From positions 1-64,000 of IMG/VR virus record IMGVR_UViG_3300046559_000436: DNA of 64,000 bases. One strand, given 5' to 3'. This document shows, piece after piece, positions 58,466 through 64,000 of the stretch. The stretch comes from a virus. A model generated the notes under the pieces. That model did not search any database and was not told where the DNA came from. It saw nothing but the letters and a program-made list of their open reading frames with translations. The first letter of the stretch is position 1, and each line of letters begins with the position of its first letter. The position numbers and the translations under genes are program-made.

Positions 58466-58692
58466 TGGGCTGGGGCAGCGCGGGGGCGACGATCTTCGAC
58501 CCTACGATCGAGGCTCTGGTCAAATCCGGGACCACTGACGAGGTGCTGTTCGACACGGCGGTGAACCTCATCAACAACCTCCAGAGCGAGGACTGGGACA
58601 CCGAGGGAGAGTCCCTGGATCACTTCAAGGACAATCCGGTGATCGTCCGGGCGTTCGCCAGCCTCGGAATCCGGTTGCACCACAGCACCTAG
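58465..58692 (+). CDS. Hypothetical protein (75 aa)
   Basis: The ATG overlaps the preceding stop (TGATG). Helical, acidic (TAVNLINNLQSEDWDTEGES) with a hydrophobic end. Last gene of the SsgA-like operon. No family is recognised. Confidence 0.5.
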   Translation: MGWGSAGATIFDPTIEALVKSGTTDEVLFDTAVNLINNLQSEDWDTEGESLDHFKDNPVIVRAFASLGIRLHHST

Positions 58693-58694
58693 TA

Positions 58695-58724
58695 TTGATC
58701 CGCAGCAAAACGCTGTGATACAAT
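58695..58724 (+). promoter_or_regulatory. Leaderless-type promoter with perfect spacer dyad
   Basis: TTGATC (58695-58700), spacer CGCAGCAAAACGCTGTGA with CAGC-AAAAC-GCTG, TACAAT (58719-58724), 6 nt to ATG 58731. Confidence 0.75.
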
Positions 58725-58730
58725 TGTCCT

Positions 58731-59228
58731 ATGGTCAGGACAGTGAACGTAGGTAGAGCGGCGAATGACAAAGTCGGGGTCCCCGAGGGGCAATGGGTCT
58801 CGGTGGACCCCGGCGACATTCACGTCGGGGTATGCTTCTGGAACGGCCCCGAGCCGCAGTGGGCCAGGGAATTCCGGCCAGACCAGTTCGTAGACTGGCT
58901 CGTGGATCAGATGCAGGCCGGTGAGATCGAGCTGGTCGTGTACGAGATCTTCATGCTTTATGGTCAGAAAGCACACCAGCAGACAGGGTCCACCTTTGGG
59001 ACCGCTGAATTGATAGGCGTCATGCGTCACTTGTGCCGAAGGGCGGAGGTGCCGTTTGTGGGCTATCAAGCCAGCGCCCACAAAGGTCTGTACAAGTGGG
59101 AGAAGTTCAAGCCACCGCACAAATCTTTGAGAGACTGGGTCAGCTACGGGCACGGTTCGCACACGAAAGACGCAGAATGCTGCGGCTTTTACCACCTGAT
59201 CAAGAATGGAGTGATTAAGAATGGCTGA
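58731..59228 (+). CDS. RuvC-like (RNase H fold) nuclease
   Basis: 165 aa with leaderless start. Acidic residues in the order of RuvC-like resolvases: D26 (VSVDPGDIHVGV), E72 (LVVYEIFM), and D147/E149 (SHTKDAEC), with the RuvC-typical GTAELIGVMRHLC helix and a VPFVGYQASAHK strand between. Such enzymes resolve branched DNA during phage recombination and packaging. Starts a six-gene operon that includes the GGDEF gene. Confidence 0.7.
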   Translation: MVRTVNVGRAANDKVGVPEGQWVSVDPGDIHVGVCFWNGPEPQWAREFRPDQFVDWLVDQMQAGEIELVVYEIFMLYGQKAHQQTGSTFGTAELIGVMRHLCRRAEVPFVGYQASAHKGLYKWEKFKPPHKSLRDWVSYGHGSHTKDAECCGFYHLIKNGVIKNG

Positions 59229-59571
59229 GAAGGCGCCTTTCAAGAAGAGCGGCGGGCTGTGGCACTCCCCCCCGAAGGAGAAGGACCTGAACAACCCGGA
59301 TGTCCCTGTCCACAAGCGGCCCACGCTTGAGTGGCGCGAGGTCAAGGAGTGGCGTGAGACCATGCTGGTGATCGGCCAGCAGCGCGGTCGGTCGGCGGCC
59401 TTCTTCCTGCTGTGCGGGGGCGGCGGGGCTGGCACGGACAGCTACCCGATGTTCATGTCGGACGCCACCGAGATGATGAAGACGGCGACCATCGTTCAGG
59501 GGACCGTCACTGGTCGTTGGACCATCGTCAAGAAGGGTCAGAACTACGGGCTGAAGTACCTGGGAGAGTGA
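59221..59571 (+). CDS. Hypothetical protein (116 aa)
   Basis: Overlaps the RuvC-like gene by 8 nt. Pro/Lys-rich start (PFKKSGGLWHSPPKEKDL), then a Gly-rich centre (LLCGGGGAGTDSY) and a strand-rich end. No family is recognised. Confidence 0.5.
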   Translation: MAEKAPFKKSGGLWHSPPKEKDLNNPDVPVHKRPTLEWREVKEWRETMLVIGQQRGRSAAFFLLCGGGGAGTDSYPMFMSDATEMMKTATIVQGTVTGRWTIVKKGQNYGLKYLGE

Positions 59572-59574
59572 AAG

Positions 59575-60054
59575 ATGGGTGGGAATCAGTACGTGAGGTT
59601 CCTGATCAAGGACGCAGCGGCGAAGCTCGACGAGGTGGTCCACGCTCTAGGGACCATCCAGTCGGACTTCGCTCAGGCAGGTGAGGTATCTGCCTCGCAT
59701 CGGGCCACGAAGCTGGCAAACGACGTCATAGCGTACAAGGAGTCATTGATGAGCAAGATCGGCGATGAGCTTGGCGGCGAGGTGGTGGAGAAGATGCGCC
59801 AGGCCACTGGGGCCAAGCCCAGACCGCAGCGGCCCTGCATGTTCTACCTGATGCGCAAGCACGACCACTCCGGTGTGAGTGGCACGGGGGTGGTGGCCGA
59901 GGGTATCGAGTTCTCGGACGGCCGGGTGGCCATGCGATGGGTGACCCGGATGGCAGGATCGACCTGCACCTACGACTCGATTGACGATGTGATCGAGATC
60001 CATGGTCACGGCGGAAGCACGGAGGTGATCTATGGCCGACCTGGCCGGGATTAA
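59575..60054 (+). CDS. Hypothetical two-part protein (159 aa)
   Basis: N-terminal half helical (AAKLDEVVHALGTIQSDFA). C-terminal half contains FYLMRKHDHSGVSGTGVVAE, FSDGRVAMRWVT and VIEIHGHGGSTEVIY. This domain of unknown function occurs in many actinophage and actinobacterial proteins, usually alone. An internal ATG at 59749 could yield the domain by itself. Confidence 0.55.
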   Translation: MGGNQYVRFLIKDAAAKLDEVVHALGTIQSDFAQAGEVSASHRATKLANDVIAYKESLMSKIGDELGGEVVEKMRQATGAKPRPQRPCMFYLMRKHDHSGVSGTGVVAEGIEFSDGRVAMRWVTRMAGSTCTYDSIDDVIEIHGHGGSTEVIYGRPGRD

Positions 60055-60178
60055 GGAGCTGGTCGTGACGGTGTGCGACGCGTTCGGGATCACTCGGGAC
60101 GAGTTTCTGAAAATCGTCAAAGAAGAGGCCGAAGATATGGGCCTCACGATTCTGGAAGAGGTGCTGGCGCAATGTTGA
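60032..60178 (+). CDS. Hypothetical small helical protein (48 aa)
   Basis: Near-perfect ribosome site (ggaggtgatct) before the ATG. Helical and acidic (GITRDEFLKIVKEEAEDMGL). It lies between and overlaps two genes of the GGDEF operon, ending inside the GGDEF start. No family is recognised. Confidence 0.55.
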   Translation: MADLAGIKELVVTVCDAFGITRDEFLKIVKEEAEDMGLTILEEVLAQC

Positions 60179-60744
60179 ACTCTGATGTGATGGCGTGGGG
60201 GTCCCTGGTCACCTGCGTCACAACGTACGTCGGGTACCAGGCAGGGTCGTTGAAGGCCCGGGTCGTGGCGGACCGGGAGTACCGGGACCCCGAGACCGGG
60301 ATGCTGACTCGGAAGGGCTTCGAACATCGCGCCCTGAAGATGCTGGCCAAGAGCTGCAACTACATCGTGGTGATGGTCGACCTCAACGACCTGAAAAAGG
60401 TCAACGACGAGTTCGGCCACGCGGCGGGCGACATGTTCATCCGCGAGCAGGCTGGTCGAATCAGTGACTGGGCCCGTAGGAAGAACGGGGTGGCGGCCAG
60501 GCTCGGCGGGGACGAGTTCGTGGTGATCGTCACCGGCTCTGCCGACACCACGGCGCTCAAGGAAGATCTGAACCGACCGATCTGCTGGGAGGGCGAGACC
60601 AGGTACTGGACCGCCAGCGTCGGATTCTCCTGGATCTCGATCGGGGTGCTCAAGAGCGACCGGAAGAACTGCCTGTCCAAGGCTCTCGGCAAGGCTGACC
60701 AGGACATGTACAAGAACAAGGGCGAGGGGCGCAGCCGCCGCTAG
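60172..60744 (+). CDS. GGDEF protein, predicted diguanylate cyclase
   Basis: 190 aa. An N-terminal hydrophobic segment (AWGSLVTCVTTYVGYQAG) could be a membrane anchor. The GGDEF domain follows: DPETGMLTRKGF, VVMVDLNDLKKVND (metal-binding D70), FGHAAGDMF, and the intact active-site loop ARLGGDEFVVIV with GGDEF at 112-116. The product-inhibition motif RxxD that normally precedes it is RKNG here, so feedback control should be weak. These enzymes make cyclic di-GMP, which in Streptomyces keeps cells in vegetative growth through BldD. Starts at the ATG overlapping the previous gene. Confidence 0.85.
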   Translation: MLNSDVMAWGSLVTCVTTYVGYQAGSLKARVVADREYRDPETGMLTRKGFEHRALKMLAKSCNYIVVMVDLNDLKKVNDEFGHAAGDMFIREQAGRISDWARRKNGVAARLGGDEFVVIVTGSADTTALKEDLNRPICWEGETRYWTASVGFSWISIGVLKSDRKNCLSKALGKADQDMYKNKGEGRSRR

Positions 60745-60774
60745 TTGCGCCAGCGCAAAACGCCGTGATAAAAT
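60745..60774 (+). promoter_or_regulatory. Promoter with dyad spacer
   Basis: TTGCGC (60745-60750), spacer CAGCGCAAAACGCCGTGA, TAAAAT (60769-60774). Confidence 0.75.
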
Positions 60775-60817
60775 AGTCTCAGACGCCGGAGGGTCCGGCG
60801 GTCGGAAGGAGCACGGG

Positions 60818-61120
60818 ATGGCGCGGTTCAAGGTCGAGGTCGAGGTGTCCAGCCGAGGTCTGGCGGTGGACGTCGAGCACGGCATCCGGGAGATCCTGTC
60901 GGATCACAACTACAACCCGCAGAACCTGCAGGTGAAGACGATGCCGGAACCGACGCGGCTGGCGGACTTCCCGTCGCAGAACGTCCGGCGACGGATCGGG
61001 GACGAGACCTACCGGGTGGTGATTCCCGGCCTCTTCAAGGAGGGCAGGGAGGTCACGGTCCCCATCTGGGAGACGGACGTCGACCTGGAGCTGCTGGACC
61101 ACTACCTCAACGGCGGCTGA
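60818..61120 (+). CDS. Hypothetical protein (100 aa)
   Basis: Ribosome site aaggag. N-terminal KVEVEVSSRGLAVDVEHGIR, then an Arg-rich middle (QNVRRRIGDETYRVV) and an acidic end. It is the gene before the PurZ-like gene on the same transcript, separated by a hairpin. No family is recognised. Confidence 0.5.
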   Translation: MARFKVEVEVSSRGLAVDVEHGIREILSDHNYNPQNLQVKTMPEPTRLADFPSQNVRRRIGDETYRVVIPGLFKEGREVTVPIWETDVDLELLDHYLNGG

Positions 61121-61135
61121 CGAAAGCCGGATGCG

Positions 61136-61171
61136 GGGGGTCGATCTCTCAAATGTGAGGGGTCGACCCCC
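61136..61171 (+). terminator. Hairpin upstream of the PurZ-like gene
   Basis: GGGGGTCGA / TCGACCCCC, 9-bp stem with an 18-nt loop, 41 nt before the ATG. No T-run follows; attenuator or stability element. Confidence 0.55.
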
Positions 61172-61211
61172 TGGGTCTTACTTTCCGAACAGACCTAAGA
61201 GGAGACAGAAG

Positions 61212-62408
61212 ATGACCGGGAAGTTGATCGTCGTAGCGGACGGGTTCTACGGAAGCTGCGGCAAGGGCCACGTCACCGAGATGCTGTTGAACTCGGACGA
61301 CAGCCTGGTTCAGGCGAACGTTCGAGTGGGCGGCCCGAACGCAGGGCACATCGTGTACGGGCCGCAGTGCCCGAGCTGGTGCGGGATCGGCGACGAGGGC
61401 CCGAGCGATGTCCCGTGGGGGGCGGAGCCCGAGGAGGACCACCTCGTGGTGGGCGGAATCCGTCTGCACCCCTGGAAGCTGCGTCAGGTGCCGGTCGGGG
61501 CGGTAGTGAACCACTACTGCAAGTTGGTGATCGCGGCCGGGTCGGAGATCCACCTGCCGACGCTGCACGAGGAGATCAAGGCGCTGGAGGACGCTGGCCA
61601 CCGCGTCATCAACCGGCTCTACATCGACTCGGCGGCTACGGTTCTGACTGAGCGTCACAAGGAGCAGGAGAAGCACCGCGACCTGACCGGCAAGCTCGGT
61701 TCGACGGCCAAGGGGATCGGCGCCGCTCGGGCGGACCGGATCTGGCGGACGGCGGAGACCTGGGGCGAGCACGTCAAGGACCACAACGATTCCCAGTGGA
61801 CGACGGACAACACGGCGGACTACCTGTACCAGCTGATGAGCCGGGCCGGTGGCACGGTGATCATCGAGGGCACCCAGGGGTTCGGGCTGGGTCTGCACAC
61901 CGAGAACTACCCGCAGGTGACCAGCACGGATTGCCGGGCGGTGGACTTCCTGGCACAGGCCGGACTGTCGCCCTGGCACAAGGCGGTCGAGAAGTTCGAA
62001 CCGTGGGTGGTGCTGCGGACCAGGCCGATCCGGGTGGCCGGGAACAGCGGCCCGATGAAGGGTGAGACCACCTGGGAGGAGATCGGGCTTCGGCCCGAGA
62101 AGACCACGGTCACGCGGAAGGTGCGCAGGGTCGGCGAGTTCGACGCCGGGCTGGCGAACCGGGCGATCGACGCCAACGGCGGTCACAACGTGGCCAGGGT
62201 GGCGCTCACGATGGTGGATCACGTGATCCCGGAGCTGGCGGGGGCGGACTTCATCGAGGACCTGACGCCCGAGGTGGTGACGAGGCTGAAGGGGTTCATC
62301 GAGGACATCGAGATCAAGCTCAGCGGCCAGGTGATCAGCTGGGTGGGGACGGGGCCGGACACCGGACTGTGGCTGGTGGACGAAAAGGGCGACCGACTGC
62401 CCTGGTGA
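61212..62408 (+). CDS. purZ: PurZ-like 2-aminoadenylosuccinate (or adenylosuccinate) synthetase
   Basis: 398 aa; ATG with ribosome site aggagac. A whole-length PurA homologue. The phosphate loop is ADGFYGSCGKGH: the catalytic Asp of PurA (GDEGKGK) is Ser, S15. The second catalytic His is kept (H46 in PNAGHIV). GSTAKGIGAARAD and EGTQGFGLGLH match the PurA base-binding parts, and TTVTRKVRRVGEFDAG keeps the aspartate-binding loop. PurZ enzymes join Asp to dGMP on the path to 2-aminoadenine (Z). The Asp-to-Ser change is the reported PurZ hallmark. It is followed by a MazG-like gene, as in known Z-genome phages. Confidence 0.82.
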   Translation: MTGKLIVVADGFYGSCGKGHVTEMLLNSDDSLVQANVRVGGPNAGHIVYGPQCPSWCGIGDEGPSDVPWGAEPEEDHLVVGGIRLHPWKLRQVPVGAVVNHYCKLVIAAGSEIHLPTLHEEIKALEDAGHRVINRLYIDSAATVLTERHKEQEKHRDLTGKLGSTAKGIGAARADRIWRTAETWGEHVKDHNDSQWTTDNTADYLYQLMSRAGGTVIIEGTQGFGLGLHTENYPQVTSTDCRAVDFLAQAGLSPWHKAVEKFEPWVVLRTRPIRVAGNSGPMKGETTWEEIGLRPEKTTVTRKVRRVGEFDAGLANRAIDANGGHNVARVALTMVDHVIPELAGADFIEDLTPEVVTRLKGFIEDIEIKLSGQVISWVGTGPDTGLWLVDEKGDRLPW

Positions 62409-62418
62409 GGTAAGACCT

Positions 62419-62446
62419 GGGGCGGCTCCGGACGAGGAGCCGCCCC
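62419..62446 (+). terminator. Terminator-like hairpin
   Basis: GGGGCGGCTCC / GGAGCCGCCCC, 11-bp stem with 6-nt loop, then GTTCAG. Lies between the PurZ-like and MazG-like genes. Confidence 0.65.
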
Positions 62447-62468
62447 GTTCAGTAGAAGGAGCAGGGAA

Positions 62469-63050
62469 ATGACGCAGTTCGAAGAGATGGCGGGTCCGAT
62501 CGAGGTGGACGGCGTGCAGATCGCCGACCCCAAGGTTTCGGACTTCTTCAAGAGCGGGTTGAGGTTCGTCCGGACGGAAGGTCAGCCGGACGGTAGCGTG
62601 AAGTACTTCAGCGAGAAGACGCCGGACCCGCTGACGGCGTTCTCGGGGGCCACGCACATGATCAGCAAGGAGGAAGCCGTGGATCAGCTGGGGTTGACCA
62701 AGGAGAGCGACGAGACGACGGAGAGGATCGCCGACCTGAAGGAGTGGTGGGTGGAGATGGCGTCCATGGACGTCGGGATGGTCGCCGAGAAGGCGGTGAC
62801 GTACGGCAGCAACTCGCTGGAGCAGCTCGGTCGCAAGATGGCTCAGCTGGGCGGCCGGAAGGTGGTCAGCAGCGAGGAGGCGCAGGAGCTGGGCTGCTGG
62901 GTCTACCTGACCGGCAAGGTAGAGCGCTGGACCGACGCGGTGATGCGGGGGGAGCGCCCGAAGGACGACACTCTGACGGACATCATCGCGTACGCCACGA
63001 TGGCCACGCGCATCCGTCAGGCCGGGGGGTGGCCGGACAGCCGGGGGTAA
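62469..63050 (+). CDS. MazG-like nucleotide pyrophosphohydrolase
   Basis: 193 aa with ribosome site aaggagcag. The second half has the helical pattern of phage MazG-like proteins: KEWWVEMASMDVGMVAEKAV, WVYLTGKVERWTDAV and the acidic helix KDDTLTDIIAYATMATRI ending in GGWPD. MazG enzymes split nucleoside triphosphates to monophosphates; in Z-genome phages MazZ supplies dGMP to PurZ. The N-terminal 100 residues are extra. Placement right after the PurZ-like gene supports a role in that pathway. Confidence 0.7.
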   Translation: MTQFEEMAGPIEVDGVQIADPKVSDFFKSGLRFVRTEGQPDGSVKYFSEKTPDPLTAFSGATHMISKEEAVDQLGLTKESDETTERIADLKEWWVEMASMDVGMVAEKAVTYGSNSLEQLGRKMAQLGGRKVVSSEEAQELGCWVYLTGKVERWTDAVMRGERPKDDTLTDIIAYATMATRIRQAGGWPDSRG

Positions 63051-63080
63051 TTGCGCCGGAGTAAGACCCGGGTGTAGGAT
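63051..63080 (+). promoter_or_regulatory. Promoter
   Basis: TTGCGC (63051-63056), 18-bp spacer, TAGGAT (63075-63080). Confidence 0.65.
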
Positions 63081-63130
63081 AGGGATATCGCCGGGGGGAC
63101 AACCTCCCGGCTCTCCCGAAAGAAGAGGCG

Positions 63131-63316
63131 ATGGCTGACACTACGGTGCAGATGAGCATCTCCCTTACGATCGCGTCAGGGGCGGTCGGAGGTGATGGGA
63201 CGCCGATCACCCCCGACAACGTCGGGGCGTACCTAGTAGGTGCGTCCTACTACATCACGCAGTACCAGGGCGTGGAGATCACGCAGGCGACGGTAACCGC
63301 CGTCAACCCCAGCTGA
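63131..63316 (+). CDS. Hypothetical protein (61 aa)
   Basis: Purine-rich ribosome site (agaagaggcg). Strand-rich (VQMSISLTIASGAVGGDGTP, then ASYYITQYQGVEITQATVTA). No family is recognised. Confidence 0.5.
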   Translation: MADTTVQMSISLTIASGAVGGDGTPITPDNVGAYLVGASYYITQYQGVEITQATVTAVNPS

Positions 63317-63346
63317 ACCTGTAGACAACCCGAAAGGAAACCTGAG

Positions 63347-63565
63347 ATGGCGAACGTGCGAGTTCCGGTCCTCGTGATCTTCGAGTACGACGACGAGGCC
63401 ACCACGGGGCCGAACTACGGCGATGAGCCGATGACCCCGGAGTTCATCCGGGAGTACATCAAGGGTGCGGGCGAGCACCTGATCGTGCCGAGCGTGACCG
63501 TGTGCGAGGCGGAGATCGGCAAGGTTCGCAAGACGGACGAGGACGGCAAGTTCTCGTCCATGTGA
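63347..63565 (+). CDS. Hypothetical acidic protein (72 aa)
   Basis: Ribosome site aaagga. Contains VRVPVLVIFEYDDEATTGPN and a helical middle (PEFIREYIKGAGEHL). A terminator follows closely. No family is recognised. Confidence 0.5.
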   Translation: MANVRVPVLVIFEYDDEATTGPNYGDEPMTPEFIREYIKGAGEHLIVPSVTVCEAEIGKVRKTDEDGKFSSM

Positions 63566-63575
63566 CGCAAACCGG

Positions 63576-63607
63576 GGCCCCCTGTGACACAAGACACAGG
63601 GGGCCCT
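63576..63607 (+). terminator. Strong terminator
   Basis: GGGCCCCCTGTG / CACAGGGGGCCC, a 12-bp stem with 8-nt loop, then TGTTGTGT. Confidence 0.85.
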
Positions 63608-63609
63608 GT

Positions 63610-63639
63610 TGTGTGGGAACAAAAGAGTGATATACAATT
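63610..63639 (+). promoter_or_regulatory. Promoter overlapping a terminator tail
   Basis: TTGTGT (63610-63615), 18-bp spacer, TACAAT (63634-63639), the same arrangement as at 51821-51850. Confidence 0.65.
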
Positions 63640-63668
63640 GTCATAGAGACAACAAGAAGGAGGCAGTG

Positions 63669-63923
63669 ATGACCAAGGACGAGGCCAGTGGGCTGGTGGG
63701 CAAGTTCCGGGAGAACTTTCCGGAGGCGCTTCGGAGCGTGGAGGCGGCACAGGCGGCCACTCCGCTCGTGAAGGAGCTGCAGCACCGGTTCCCAAACGAG
63801 GTGATCACCGAGCAGATGGCGGACGCCGCCCGGAAGATCGGTGACGCGAACGGGCTGCACCCCGGCCTGGTCATGACCGTCCTCCTGGCGGCCGAGAAGG
63901 AGGGCTGGGAGTATGTTGGCTGA
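63669..63923 (+). CDS. Hypothetical helical protein (84 aa)
   Basis: Strong ribosome site (aaggagg). Mostly helical (DEASGLVGKFRENFPEALRS, AATPLVKELQHRFPNEVITE), ending in VLLAAEKEGWEYVG. No family is recognised. The next gene starts inside its end. Confidence 0.55.
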   Translation: MTKDEASGLVGKFRENFPEALRSVEAAQAATPLVKELQHRFPNEVITEQMADAARKIGDANGLHPGLVMTVLLAAEKEGWEYVG

Positions 63924-64000
63924 CGCGTGCTGTAGCAGATGCGGAAAGCCCTTCGTGAAGGGGGACCGGATCGTCCACGATCCGTGTTGTCTGGCTCCTG
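63913..64000 (+). CDS. Partial zinc-binding protein, cut by the window end
   Basis: The ATG overlaps the preceding gene. The visible 29 residues hold CCSRCGKPFVKGDRIVHDPC, a compact Cys/His metal site. It continues beyond the window. Confidence 0.5.
   Translation, partial: MLADACCSRCGKPFVKGDRIVHDPCCLAP

Noticed and set aside
1-64000. Integration or plasmid-type maintenance genes
   Set aside because: No integrase, excisionase, ParA/ParB operon or attachment-site core was seen. The small HTH proteins alone do not show lysogeny.

Overview
The window is one continuous stretch of a double-stranded DNA tailed phage genome (siphovirus-type, inferred from the long tape-measure gene and a single tail-tube gene). 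Every gene I accept lies on the + strand. An actinomycete host, most likely Streptomyces or a close relative, is suggested by an SsgA-family protein at 57971-58465 (known from sporulating actinomycetes), high GC with strong C/G third-position bias, frequent GTG/TTG starts, and tRNAs for CUA, ACA and AGA, codons that are rare in such hosts. I see no integrase, transposase, partition operon or CRISPR array.

Layout. 1-2.3 kb: a permuted papain-like peptidase and a run of very small membrane proteins. 2.4-22.9 kb: terminase, a large fibre with repeated His-x-His motifs, a giant portal-MuF-ParB-like fusion, a protease-scaffold fusion, the major capsid protein, several zinc-ribbon proteins, and neck/connector genes. 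22.9-37.3 kb: tail tube, tail chaperones (probable frameshift), tape measure, hub, and adhesion proteins including a beta-helix spike, tandem jelly-roll-like proteins and a Kelch-like protein. 37.3-40.6 kb: membrane proteins, an HNH nuclease and the endolysin. 40.7-44.1 kb: small regulators and a Cas4-like nuclease. 44.1-45.4 kb: a tRNA and structured-RNA locus closed by a strong terminator. 45.5-64 kb: replication, recombination, nucleotide metabolism and host takeover: primase-helicase, an iteron-like candidate origin, Sak4-like ATPase, ssDNA-binding protein, DinG-like helicase, family A DNA polymerase, SsgA-like protein, RuvC-like nuclease, a GGDEF protein, a PurZ-like synthetase and a MazG-like protein. 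The last gene runs off the right edge.

Three points stand out. (1) The adenylosuccinate-synthetase homologue at 61212-62408 carries Ser in place of the catalytic Asp of PurA, the reported hallmark of PurZ, and is followed by a MazG-like gene and preceded upstream by a family A polymerase. This predicts 2-aminoadenine (Z) in the phage DNA. (2) A GGDEF protein lacking the product-inhibition site and an SsgA-like protein lie about 1.7 kb apart, suggesting manipulation of host c-di-GMP signalling and septation. (3) The phage carries its own promoter class: TTG-type -35, an 18-bp spacer with a weak dyad, and a TAnnAT -10. In seven cases the -10 box ends exactly 6 nt before a start codon, predicting leaderless mRNAs.

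Limits: all calls are from reading the sequence. No alignment, profile search or folding was run. Domain names rest on motif recognition and should be confirmed by profile comparison.
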